Positions 23,786 to 35,076 of a stretch of 64,000 bases of DNA are shown piece by piece. The notes under the pieces were generated by a model. It saw nothing but the letters and a program-made list of their open reading frames with translations, was not told the origin of the DNA and did no database searches. Each line of letters starts with the position of its first letter. Positions within the stretch are counted from its first letter, which is position 1. A program made the translations under genes and the position numbers. Source of the stretch: Calonectria ilicicola (lineage: Eukaryota; Ascomycota; Sordariomycetes; Hypocreales; Nectriaceae); NCBI GenBank assembly GCA_020809705.1, contig CP085826.1:6820001-6884000 (forward strand). The letters are read 5' to 3'.

Positions 23786-24372
23786 CCTGGGAAGAGTTAA
23801 AATGGGGGGCATCGGCCATCCGATGGCCAAGGTGGTCCGCCAAGTCTTACTGGTTAGAGCGCTTCCCAAAAGACCCTCCCCTGTTTAGTATAACAGAGAT
23901 TCATTTTGACTCATCGACAATTGGTATCCCTGTGAAGCCCTTGAACCAATGAAAGTGATGCCAAAGGGCGGCTTCATGATGATCCTGAACTCCAACGGCA
24001 CATGCAGGTATCCCAGACACACACGGAAATATTCTTTTACGTCATTTGAAGTACTTTAGCGCAGAAAATAAACACACCAAGTCAAAGACTCAAACAATTT
24101 TTAAACTTACGAGGTTGGTGCCATCGTTTGGATGGATAGTGCTTGTCTCAAAGGTGCGACAGGACTGCGAATTCCATACCAGCTCGTGGCTCGAAGACAG
24201 AAAAAAGTCCCTGGAGCCAAGATATGGATTGGGCTATCAGCAGGACTCTTGCCGCGGGTAAATCCCCTCGCTCATTCTCGTGGCCACCATGTTGTGCGTC
24301 GTGCCATGGTTCGGCTGCTTGATGCCCATTTGACAAAACAATATGAAATCAACGGGATTTATGATGAGACGC
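23786..24372. other. Intergenic, no recognisable gene
   Basis: Short frames only. Some of it could be further exons of the small gene to the left, but I could not build a consistent model. Confidence 0.4.
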
Positions 24373-25190
24373 ATGTCAGATACACGGGCAGTGTATCCCA
24401 ATCCAAATCCAGCGACACAGGATTCGTCTAGGCGTCACGAACTGGGCTCTGAGCTGAGTCCGCCACTGAGCCCCAGGGTGCACCCACCGGATTACTTTGA
24501 GTATGGGGCACCACCGTTATATGAGGACGGAATCGGAGTTTCTGGGATAAAACTGAAGAAAATCATCATTATACGGCTACTTTCATCCCTATTTATCGTC
24601 ACTATTGTGGCTGTAATCGTCGCTGCTGCAGTGAGCAAGATACACGGTGGGAAGCCGTCGCCCACCCTGCCAAACACATCTCACGAGACCCAAGGGTACC
24701 TGCATCTTGATCCGCGTATATATAGACCAGTGCTAAATTAGAAGATAGCAACACACCAGGACAAGAGGCATGGACTACGATTACGGTGACAACAACGCAC
24801 ACAATATCCTCTAGCGGGAAACACGACCACCAAGTTCAAGTTACGACGACATCTGCACCCCGACCTTTGCACATTCCAACAGAGGCCCAGATTGCCTTTG
24901 ACTGCCCCTTATTCGCGCAAGCCACGCCAGTGGTGACAAAGAGGAACGAAAGTACGTCGTCCGAGAAAATTTGTGACGGTGCCCACACAGAAGAGAGTGA
25001 TAAGAATAATATTCTCGGAGTGGAAACGTATTCATATAAGAACTGCGGGCTGGAGCGCTCATCGTATCTGAGCTGTGGATTGGGCATGCATTATAGATGT
25101 ACAGCTTCATGCACTTCTGGTGCAATCGGGCATGAGACAACAGGCGCCATGTTGGTGGACGATTGGGAATGGAAGATTGGGAGGACCTGA
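24373..25190 (+). CDS. Predicted single-pass (type II) membrane protein, unknown function
   Basis: Two exons, 24373-24695 and 24749-25190, give 254 residues. The intron has a GTACCT donor, a GCTAAAT branch and a GATAG acceptor, and splicing removes an in-frame stop. Residues 1-60 are a Pro/Ser-rich cytosolic part (PPLSPRVHPPDYFEYGAPPLYED). Residues 64-88 form one hydrophobic helix (core LLSSLFIVTIVAVIVAAAV). The rest is an outer part with a Thr/Ser-rich stalk and a cysteine-bearing domain. The layout resembles membrane-anchored extracellular proteins common in Sordariomycetes, but the C terminus is shorter and cysteine spacing poorer than I would expect, so frameshift or decay near the 3' end is possible. 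The frame extends 30 bases upstream to another ATG at 24343. Confidence 0.5.
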
Positions 25191-25787
25191 TGATATTTGA
25201 TGGTGAAGGCGCGAGCTAGTTGGTACCCGGGCTGATCTGGCTTGGAATTGAAGCATATTCCTATCTTTACAGGAATAATGATCGATGAGGTTTATATAGC
25301 CTATCAAATTACTTTGTAATCTTTGTATTTTTACATCCTTTGGTAAAACTAATTTGTGACTTTGTTGAAGGTGAATATCTCGGCGATGATATGGCTGGCT
25401 AGCTTGTACTTAGTGTCTTCTCCCTTTCTGTTGCTGTCCATCGACATTCACGTGCAGAGCAGCGTCTGCTACATTAGTCGAGTTATATTTAACAACCAAT
25501 GTATTTAGAAACCACTTGGAATAGGGTCGAATTTCGATTTTTAGATACACCATGTGTTTTTTGCTCCGAGGCACTCCCATACATTGAATACCATCGCCTT
25601 GTTGTATGCGTCGCATACACCTGACTAAGCACTGGGGATGCTCAACTGCCCCGCGCTAAGACTATCCCGGCTGGCCCCACTAAATTTTACGTCGAAATTC
25701 TCTGCCGTCCAAGCAACCTCGAGCGTCTAAATCGAAGTTATAGACGGGCCTTCTCTCCACTCTCTATTCTTTCCTCTAGATGCAACT
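25191..25787. other. Intergenic
   Basis: AT-rich 3' flank of the membrane-protein gene, then the Pus1 promoter with a CT-rich leader just before the ATG. No gene seen. Confidence 0.6.
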
Positions 25788-27666
25788 ATGGCGGCTGACA
25801 ACGGGGCTCCTGTCGCGAGCAGCGCCAACAACTCTGGGTCTGGCGAGGGTTCGCGCAACGGCAATGCCTCCTCTGGTCAGGATGGCGTCCGTCGCAATCC
25901 CCGTCACGACCATCGAACTCGCGGCAAGGGACGCACCGAAAAAGGTCGAGGCGAATGGGGGTACGTCGCTCAATGCGGTCTCTGTGAAAGTGATTACACG
26001 TGCCAACGAGGCTAACTAGGCTTTAGACGGCAAAAGGGCGACAAGCGAAAGAAGAACGACGAGTACCACGAGTACAAACGCCGCAAGCTGAATGAACGGG
26101 GCGAGGTGGGCGGCGAGAACAATCCCTTCTCCAAGGAAGAGATTGCCGCCGAGGAGCGACGACCGAAGCGCAAGGTTGCCGTCCTGATCGGCTACGCGGG
26201 CACGGGATACAAGGGTATGCAGGTCAATGGCGACGAGAAGACGATTGAGCGAGACTTGTTCAACGCCTTTGTCGCAGCCAGCGCCATCTCCAAGGCCAAC
26301 GCCGACGACCCCAAGAAGTCGAGCCTGGTCCGTTGTGCCCGTACCGACAAGGGTGTCCATGCGGCCGGTAATGTCATTAGCTTGAAGCTCATCATTGAGG
26401 ACGACGATGTCGTCGAAAAGATCAACGCCAACTTGCCAGAGCAGATTCGCGTTTGGGACATCCAGAGGACCAACAACAGCTTCAGCTGTTATCAGCTTTG
26501 CGATTCGCGATGGTACGAGTACCTCATGCCCAGCTACTGCCTTCTCCCTCCCCATCCCGAGACTTTCCTTGGCAAGAAGCTGGTTGAGCTCGCAAAGGAG
26601 CACGGCGTGGAGGATGATCTCAACGCCAAGATGGCCGATGTCAAGGACTTCTGGGCCGATGTGGAAGAAAAGGAAATCAAGCCCATCCTGGCGCGTTTGG
26701 ACCCCGAGACCAAGGCTGCCGTAATGGAGCGCCTGCACGTTTCTGATGAGGGTGCAGCCTCCGAGGACAAGGAGTCTGAGGAGGACGGTGCCCAGGAGGA
26801 GAAGCCCGAGGCCGAGACTGAAGCCCCTAAGCCTGCTGTTACTCTTGAGACTCATCAGCCCAAGGGTCGCGAGCTGGGCCCTGTCGATTTCGCGCTTCGT
26901 GATATCAAGGCTGCCTATGTTGCCGCCAAGCGTCGCTACCGTGTCAGCACTGAACGACTTGAGCGACTCCAGGAAGCCTTGGACAACTACACCGGAACCC
27001 GCAACTACCACAACTACACAGTTCAAAAGTCTTTCAGCGATCCCTCAGCAAAACGCCACATCAAGTCTTTCGTTGTGAACCCCAAGCCCATCATCATCAA
27101 CAACACTGAGTGGCTTTCGCTCAAGGTCCATGGCCAGAGCTTCATGATGCACCAGATCCGCAAGATGGTTGGACTTGTGAGCCTGATTGTCCGTTGTGGC
27201 ACTCCCCTGGCCCGCATGGAGGAAAGCTACCAGAACCAAAAGATGGCCATCCCCAAGGCCCCTGGTCTGGGACTGCTGCTTGAGCGCCCCGTCTTCCACA
27301 ACTACAACCGCAAGGCAGTCGACCAATATGACAAGGATACGATTGATTTCTCCAAGTACGAGGAGAAGATCCAGGCTTTCAAGGATAAAGAGATTTACCA
27401 GCGCATTTTCCGCGTAGAGGAGAAAGACAACTCGTGAGTTTTCCGCCCATTATGACTATCTAACAATACTAACGTCGAAAAAAAGGTTCCACATGTTCTA
27501 CAACCAGATAGATCAGTTCAAGACGAACCACTTCTTGTGGCTGACTGCAGGCGGAATGAAAGCTGCAGAGATTACCCAGAACTCGGGCGGCAAATCGCAG
27601 GCCGATGTGGATAAGCGACTGGGCGATGAGTCTGAGGACGAGGATCCTGAGAACGGTGAGGGTTAA
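25788..27666 (+). CDS. pus1: tRNA pseudouridine synthase Pus1 (TruA family)
   Basis: Converts uridine to pseudouridine at several positions of tRNAs, and of U2 snRNA in yeast, in the nucleus. Three exons, 25788-25960, 26027-27433 and 27486-27666, give 586 residues. The N-terminal 75 residues are basic and low-complexity (a likely nuclear signal around KRKKN and YKRRKL). The catalytic domain starts near residue 105 with VLIGYAGTGYKGMQ. The catalytic aspartate is D165 in CARTDKGVHA. Further family blocks are SCYQLCDSRWYEYLMPSY, GTRNYHNYT and LKVHGQSFMMHQIRKMVGL. An acidic insertion (about residues 300-345, EDKESEEDGAQEEKPE) splits the domain, as in other fungal Pus1 proteins. The tail is acidic. 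Confidence 0.95.
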
Positions 27667-28032
27667 ACATAAAAAAAAAAAAAAAAGACGAGACAAAGAA
27701 TGTAATGAGTCTCCGGTTTGATGTCCAAGATGACATGGGTGGAAGTGATATTGGATTTAGGCAATTATACCATATTTTAGTCACGTCGCTATCCCCATCA
27801 TTGAGTGAAGTCGTTCTTTGTAGTGTCCTTGCTAGACAAGGTGACGAGGGGGGTTTAATTCCCGCCCTGGAGTCGTAGAATTTTGACCATCTTTTTTGGA
27901 TAACGCTTTTTTCTTTGAAGACTGAGGCTCTGGGTATCTAGATCCGTCCTCGCCCTAAGCAAATACCCCCCCAACGCCTATCCCAAACGCCCAATGCACA
28001 AGCCTACAGCTACAGTACCCCCGAAGATCTGT
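27667..28032. other. Convergent 3' flanks
   Basis: 366 bp between the stops of pus1 (+) and med22 (-), with an A-rich run right after the pus1 stop. No gene. Confidence 0.6.
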
Positions 28033-28737
28033 TCACCGCCCGAGCGTGGTAGAGCTTGCCGCTGCCGTTCCGTCCGTCGCCTGCACCGACATGGCAGACT
28101 CCCCCGACACGCCAGTGGCAGCAGCGGTGGTGGCAGCGGCCTCGTCCCCTGCCGCCTCCCACGTCCCGCCACACCGCTGGGCGAGGTCCTGCATGCTGCG
28201 GGCCTCGAGGCCGTTGAGCAGGGCCGATACCTGGGCGACGTCGCGGTCGATCTGGTCCTCCTTGGCGCGGGCCGTGGGGTCGCCGCGTCCCAGGGGCCCA
28301 AAGACCCAGAGCTCCTTGATTTTGCGCGAGAGCGCGAGGAGCTCTTTGATGGATGTGTACTAATTATTGCGGAGTGTGAGTAAATGAACGCAGAAACAAA
28401 GAAGAAGATAGAAGGGGGAGGGGGGCTTTTACAAGGCCGTCAAATTCCATCTTCATGGAGATGCCTGTCACGGCAATGGCCTCTGGGTTGGCATTGTTAC
28501 GTTCGCCCTCGGCTTGGATGGTGGCGAGCATCATGAGGGTGCGGTAGCGGGTGAGCACATCTGCGACGAGGCGGTTGTGCGTGTCTATCAGAAACAGGAG
28601 TTAGAAAAGGAAAAATGAACAAATAGAGGTGGCGCCTTTTATTCAACCTTGAGTACAAGGTACCAAACCAGGGCTGTGAGTGAGGACGACAAATTCTTAC
28701 CCATGAGATTGGCCGACGCCGGCTGTGAGCGATCCAT
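28033..28737 (-). CDS. med22: Mediator complex subunit 22 (Med22/Srb6, Surf5 family)
   Basis: Head-module subunit of Mediator, linking activators to RNA polymerase II. Three exons on the minus strand (28737-28701, 28584-28433, 28359-28033) give 171 residues. All splice sites are standard and phases match. The helical core is recognisable: NRLVADVLTRYRTLMML, EAIAVTGISMKMEFDGL and IKELLALSRKIKELWVFGPLG. A final helix carries DRDVAQVSALLNGLE. The last 45 residues are Ala/Thr-rich and probably disordered. The small first exon codes MDRSQPASANLM, a typical start for this family in Sordariomycetes. Confidence 0.85.
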
Positions 28738-29447
28738 GATTGATGATGGTTGCTTATAGTGCTCGCTATAGAGAGGTGGAAGAGATTCACAAGAGCCCTG
28801 GGCAGTAAAAGAGCGTGGGGTTAGGTGGGCGAGGGCGTCTTGGATCAACAATGAGATGAGACGGTGATGCGAGGCTGAAGATGATTTGGGGCTGGCAGCT
28901 CTGACGCTTGGAGCTGGCGGGGGTGGGGCCTTCCGTGGTGGGGGGGACACAGGGGCAGCGTCCCCTGGAGCCGTGCGGACGACAGCTATTTGATCGACAC
29001 TGACTGGACCCTTCACCGACGGGAATAATTCTTTTACATGGACAATGCAGATGGCATTGAGATTATCATTCTAGCCTCGTCTTCTTGAACTCCGTTCCTC
29101 CTCTAACTTAAAAGGTATTGTTTTCTGTGTCCCAACGACGGTGCTGTGGTTGCGTACGCAAATACAAAAGCCACAATGCCTTGATTCCCAAACGCCCGTA
29201 TGTAAAAAAAGCAACCCAGCAGCCCCAGAACAAGCCTCCAAGCCAAGCGAGATAGATGCGAGCGACCGTTAGAAATATCTCCTTCCTTCTCCTAACCCAG
29301 GCACCCTGGTCCCGCTCGTTTTTGAAACGCGATTCCTGATTGCGTATCAGAAATGAGGGGACCAGGTTTCTCATGTTCCATACTAAATCGTACACGTTGC
29401 CGTTTCAACCCCCGACCGTCTTGATATCGCCAGACTTTTTTTTCTAT
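28738..29447. other. Intergenic
   Basis: Promoter side of med22 and 3' flank of the DUF3431 gene. The open frame at 28639-29016 overlaps the first med22 exon and intron and shows no family resemblance. Confidence 0.5.
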
Positions 29448-30556
29448 CTAGGGGAGACCAGAGAAGCCGCGGTCCTCGCCCTTCCAGCCGATGTGTGGCC
29501 AGCCCTTGGGAAGCGTTGAGAAAGGCGGGAGGATATATTGGCCTTCGCACTTGTCGTTTTCGCATTTCATGTCGCACATTCCGTAGTTTTGACAGTAGCA
29601 TTCAGCGGCATTGGGGCAGTGCACAGCCTTCTTGCCAAAGATAACTGAAGCGATAGGGTTAGCATACACGAGCGCAAACAAGAAGAAGTCGTCCCAAGAA
29701 AAAAAGAAAAAAAAAAAATAAACTTACTGTGCCATGAATACTCCAAAACCCGGCCGCTCAAGTCATCGCCAAGTGGCGATACCAACAACCACTCGCGGAA
29801 ACGCACATACTCGGCTCTGGGTCGCTGTCGGATGATTTCGCGGCGGACGGCAAACTGCGAGCAGCAGGTGACGCCAATCTCCTCGGGAACCTCAAGGCTG
29901 GGGAACAGTTCCTCAAACGCGGCCTTGTACACGTGCTTGGCGTGGACGGGTTCATTGGGCTTGGAAGGGGCCTCGTCCTTGAGGGGCTTGATCTCGGCGG
30001 GGCAGCCCAGGACCCAGACGCAGCGCAAGTTGGCGTAACCAACCTTTTTGAGGTTGTCGAATCGGAATCGCTGGAGGAGCGGCAAGGCATCGTAGTCGGG
30101 GTTGTCGTTGTGCCACTGGAAGCGCTCGGCGTGGTGGAAGATGATGTTCCCAGGCAGGTCGTCATAGCGGTCAATGATGTAGCTGCGGGCATGATCAGTT
30201 GGGATAGTCTAGACGGCGACAAAAGATTTGGCGGCATACGATAAAAAGACCATGGCCTCACGACCCTTGTTCATGGGGACGGTGAGCTTGGCCTTGTTGT
30301 CATCGACGACGTAGATGTTCTTCTTCCACTCGGGCAGGTACTCGTCCAGCCATGAGACGTTCTCGTGCTTCATGCTGGCCACAACCATCTCGACATCGTT
30401 GTCGCCAAGTCGCTTGGAGGAGGGCGAGTAGCCAGTCTTGGGCGAAGACGGCAGCAGGCTGTCGCGGAAGAGGAAGAAGACGATGATGGCGAAAACGCAG
30501 AGGCCGATGAGATTAACTCGGCTTGCGCGTTGACGGGGGCTCCAGTGAGGAGCCAT
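29448..30556 (-). CDS. DUF3431-family membrane protein
   Basis: Three exons on the minus strand (30556-30240, 30182-29728, 29644-29448) give 322 residues. Residues 15-32 are one hydrophobic segment (NLIGLCVFAIIVFFLFRD), a signal anchor placing the rest in the secretory lumen. The family pattern is clear: VEMVVASMKHENVSWLDEYLPEWKKNIYVVDD, then IIDRYDDLPGNIIFHHAERFQWHND, then the CCSQFAVRREIIRQRP and EYSWH blocks. The tail has seven cysteines (HCPNAAECYCQNYGMCDMKC and the CEGQY that follows). The second exon ends in a strong GTAAGT donor. DUF3431 proteins are common in fungi and some look distantly like glycosyltransferases; no activity is proven, so I leave function open. Confidence 0.88.
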
Positions 30557-33277
30557 GGTGATGGTTGGATCGCCGGGTCGGACGGGTTAAGGAACGGATT
30601 GGATCGAGAAAAAAAGGTAAACGGCAGCGTTTGCGATGTTGGCCGTCGGAGTAGTTTCGATCGTCGCAAACGAGTCGCTTCGTTTCCAACAGGGGTCGTC
30701 AGGTACTCAGGAGGAGGAATAAGGAGTGGATCGCAAGGGAGTCGACTGTGCTGTACGGTCGCCTCTATTTTCGCATCACCATTCCCGCTTGGTAGGGAAC
30801 GACTGGAAAATAGTAGCGGTCAAGCCGAAGAGAGAGGTTAGGCTGCGCTTAATAGAGATACGAGGGCCAAAGCATTTGGGTAGGGAAAAAAAAAAGGAAC
30901 GAGGACCAAATATCCCCGATGAAGGCTGTCATCGACCCCAAGCAGGGAAGGCCTTCCGCAAGGGAGGTGGCGCACGTCCATGCTTCAACGTCTTTGGAGC
31001 CAGGGACCGCAACGCCGCAGACTGGCTCACATGTCACATCCACACCACATGCAGCTGTACTGGAGATGTATTTCGGGTCCTCGGTTGCACTGACACTGCT
31101 AGTTTACTATTTCTTCTCTTTTCTTCACATTTTGCCAGATTCGATTCCAATCCATCATCACATCGCATCTTTCTCGTATTTCACCCTCAGCCACCCCCGA
31201 CTCAGGACGGGGAAATGGCCACTTCATCAGCGCCAAGCTAGCAGCAGCGCTAGCAAAAACCTTGATTCATCCAATTCAATTTGAACGATCTGATCTGATG
31301 ATGCGCGCACTCCCGCGACCATCTTGTGGACTTGATTGATGCTGGGCTGCAGGTATTCCGCACTCACACGCTCGCATGGAATCTGAACCGCTGGGCATGA
31401 CGCACCTGTCATTCCGCATGGCTTGGCTTTGATTAATTGTCAGCATGGGGCCCAATCAAAGTTGCCTGGCCAGAAGCGACAGCTGGAGCTCAAATAAGCT
31501 CGTATTCCAGGCAACTGGCAAATTATTCACGTCATTAATTTTGGAACGAGGTCGGCTGTTGCGTACGCAATATATATACCTTTACCTCTAATAACGTGCG
31601 CATTTACGCTTTTAGTCAATTGCAATCTAGTTTAGATTTACATCAAGCATGTCGTTTCCCTCCTTGGCTCTGCCATTCAGCTTTTAGCAGGGGACAATCT
31701 GTTTTGGCGATAGTCCCAAGGACCCCTGCGCTAGTGCAGACATCTGGGGAAGCTCTTGGCAGCTCCTTGCTCACCTCGGCCACCACCGGCCAGAGTGTCG
31801 GCTTCATTGACTTTTCACGGAAAATACATGGTTACATTTTTGGTTGCATTTGATATTCACTGGGTGTGAGATTTGGCAATTCAAAGCAACTTCCTGGAAA
31901 ACACAGCCTATCAACTAACCCTGTAATGATCATCCCGGTCCACACAAAGAACTACGTAGGGGTAGTCAATTTTTCCCTGTTGATCTCTTGTTAAATATCC
32001 CATTTCAGGAATACTGTTAAAGACATGGCCGTCTTCGGGTGCAAACTAAGATGCCAAGAATTGAACAAGAATAGTAGAGCGCCATTGGTGTCAAAAAGAA
32101 AAAAAAAAGCACGGCCTCTTCACAGCAGCGCCATCGTTAACCAGGAAGCTCCCCCGCCTCGCTTCAACTCGTCTTGGCTTCAGCCCTGTGAGGAACTAGC
32201 GCTGGTTCAGCGTCGCTTCAGCTAGCTGTTTTATTGCGATTCTTCAGCTTGCAATCAATGGGATGGCTTTTAGCGCAACTCACTAAAGTTGCCTATACTT
32301 CTTCATTGCAACCTTTTGCCTGCAGGGGCGGGGGTCAAGTTAGGCTGAATCCCAAGTGTAAGCGCGTGATTACTTTGACTGAAGACGCAATTCGTCCAGA
32401 CGTTTGGTTGGCCTCCTCGTGGCCTCGACACCTCGTCATGGCGCCAAGACTGGCTAGCTGATGGACTAGTCGAGCCATCCTAACTCCGAGTTCTGCTTGT
32501 CATCACGAATGAATCGGCGATGATACTCTCTCGAGACTGATGTTGCACTTGTGGCGGTCCCAAATGTTGATAGCGCTTACTGAAATGTTCAACTCTAAAA
32601 CTGTAAAGCCGCCGTTAATCGCCCGTTTTCTTTTGACACATTGAACGGATTGGTCATAAAGTGATAATTATTCACTTTGTTAGATCAAGTAGTGACAGAC
32701 ATATGGCATTCAGTCTCACCCTAGCCATGTGGTTGCATCATTGGAACGTCGCACTACCAATGCCTCCTTCTTGGCAGGCGCCATTCCCGAAGCCTCGCAG
32801 CATGTAAGCGCTTTATCTTCACAGCCACCGTTTTATTCTCGGACCGGGGCGCCTGGCTCTGTCCTCGTGTCTGTTTGTTACTTCACCACCCGCAGGAAAA
32901 TCGCGTGAGTTGTAGATGGGTGATTGTGTAGCTCTAGTACGCGCCACTGCCGCCTCATTCCTCATCGATGCTCCTGGATACTCTGAAGGGACTGATTCAG
33001 GGTGAAGCATTTGAAACGAGAACTGAATATCAGACCAACTCCAGCCATGAGCGTGTATACCAAGTAAGATGGCTCCCTCACATCGGGCGGCGGCCAAGAC
33101 GACTCGCTGTAAAATTGGGGTTCTTTGTCGTATTGTCTCTTCCTTGCTCTTGATGTGCTACCGATTCACCTATCTGCTATATATCAAGTCCTGTGTGCTG
33201 AAAGGACACCCGCTGCTAAATATCTATTCCCCCTTTGTTCATGATACTATAGCTTGTCTTCGGCTGTCTTCATCACC
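30557..33277. other. Intergenic, no recognisable gene
   Basis: 2.7 kb. The open frame at 30365-30841 is antisense to the DUF3431 first exon and is ignored. The rest has short scattered frames and an A/T-rich TATATATA near 31570, without a following gene that I can model. The last 100 bases lead into the next gene. Confidence 0.5.
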
Positions 33278-34309
33278 ATGAGCTTTGTCCGCACACTCGC
33301 TGCACTGGTCCTTCTGGGGACGGCGGTTGCCGACGATCTCTATGTGCCGATCCATAAACGATTCTCCTATCATGCCTCTATAGACGACTTTTCATACTTG
33401 AGCATGCTCTCGAAACGCGATACCTGTTCAGACGCTTTCGGATCGGGTGCACACAACTCCAACTGTGCTCCCGATGCTACTCTCTGCTGCACGCCATCTT
33501 TCACACTCCCTCAGATTCTCTTCACCGCTAACGTGATGGCATAGGCACTCGCGATGGACAAGACTACCCTTCATGTGAAAAGTGGCTGAGCAAGGGATGG
33601 TGCTGTGTTGGCAGGTATGTGGACATCCATCAGTTTCTTGGTCAAAGATGGCTACTGACAGGGTCTAAGGAAAGACAACGATAAATGCTATGTTGACCAA
33701 GAGTCTGTATGCGACGAAGATAGCGCGGTGGCGTGCACCAAACTGGCGACCGGCATTGCAAAAGCCTGCTGCCCCAAGATGACGACATGCGACGAATCCC
33801 TGGCGGCTAGCGAGTCGCTTGTTCGATGTAATATTAATCGCGGCGATCTCATCGTGGCGAATGCCGCAACAAACAGCAAGTCTTTGACAGCACCAGTCTC
33901 CTCTGCGACTGAAGCTTCATCGACAACGTCAGACCCAACAGCGAGCAATGTGACTGAAACAGAAATCGCATCCGAAACGCCCACAGATAACTCGAGAATG
34001 GTTTCTGGTAGTGTCATTGGAGGCATCGTCGCTGGCGCGCTGGCTTGTGTTGCTATAATTGCTGGTGTGTTATTCTGGTTGTTCCGTCGTCATAGAAATG
34101 ACGCGGCTGTCAACCAGACACTGCCGCAGTCATCGATCCAACAGGATTCTTACGAACAGCAAATGAAAAACGGTCAGCAGCCGCAGCGCTATTACTCTGA
34201 TAGTGGCCAGAATAGCGCATACACATATCCTAGTTGGCCACCACCTGCCGAGCTTATGGAACAGCGTGCCCCGGTCGAGTTGGACTCGACAACAGCCCGA
34301 GTGCGATAA
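33278..34309 (+). CDS. Cysteine-rich secreted/transmembrane protein (possible surface sensor)
   Basis: Three exons, 33278-33488, 33545-33614 and 33670-34309, give 306 residues. Intron 1 uses a GC donor (GCACGC) with a good CGCTAACG branch and a CATAG acceptor. That splice joins DATLC to CTRDGQDYPSCEKWL and keeps a regular cysteine pattern, while no GT donor does. Residues 1-20 are a signal peptide (FVRTLAALVLLGTAVA). Residues 45-140 hold about twelve cysteines, including CC pairs in TLCC, GWCC and KACCPKMTTC. A Ser/Thr-rich stalk follows. One membrane helix lies near residues 215-238 (SVIGGIVAGALACVAIIAGV), then RRHR. The cytosolic tail is rich in Gln, Tyr and Pro. The layout suggests a Mid2/Wsc-like surface protein; ligand unknown. 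Confidence 0.65.
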
Positions 34310-35076
34310 AATCATGATCTGCAGGACTTTAGGGCATATCTTTAACTGTGGCGTTGAACAGATCCATTGAGGTCGAAGGATGGTAGCTCCGTGATATGGT
34401 GCCAATGGTTTTTCTTCTTCTTCTTCTTCTTCTTTATCATGTATATATCCTACGTTAATGTACCTTGATCATCTTTAGGCTACATGTTTACGGGGAAGGA
34501 TAGTGAAATGAGAAATAGGAAAACATGAGGGTATTTTATGACGAATTGATTCGAAACCAATTTCCTAGATGGTCAGTGCAGTTATTCGTTTGCTGTGGAG
34601 TGAGAGAAATTCTGCATTCCGCGATAGCGTTCGGCGCCCATCCCCATCCCCATACGTGTATTTACAAAATAGTTGATGGCAATCTTCCGCGTAAAAGCCC
34701 GACTAAGTGGTCAAGGTTATGTGTGGTAGGATCGGATGGAGCAAACACTGCTGCTGAGAAAGCTGGCCCCAGGTTTCCGTCATCATGGTCTGTATGTAGA
34801 TCCATCATGAAACTTGGTTGAATCGGGAGAATGCACCGAAATCAACACCAGCGCCGCCAATTTCATCGTACGAAGCGCGCCTCGACCGCCTTGCCGACGG
34901 CGGAGGGCACGGAGGGTACAGATAACCGACGGGCCTGACTCGCCTCCACCATCCCCATATCATTCCCCACACGCCTTATCACTGGGGTGCGTAACAGGTT
35001 CCCGACATTCTGGTTTCTTTGACAGTCGACAATGCGCGAGGTGCAATGCGCCGCCGTGCCGAACTCTGCTGTCAGA
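34310..35076. other. Intergenic
   Basis: A (TTC)n microsatellite lies at about 34412-34434. The rest is the promoter region of the transcription factor. An in-frame ATG at 35032 could be an alternative start for that gene. Confidence 0.5.
34412..34434 (+). repeat. (TTC)n microsatellite
   Basis: About seven TTC units in the 3' flank of the cysteine-rich membrane protein gene. Confidence 0.85.

Noticed and set aside
26016..27026. 336-residue open frame antisense to pus1
   Set aside because: Long antisense frames arise from the C/G-ending codon bias of the real gene; the pus1 reading has clear catalytic motifs.
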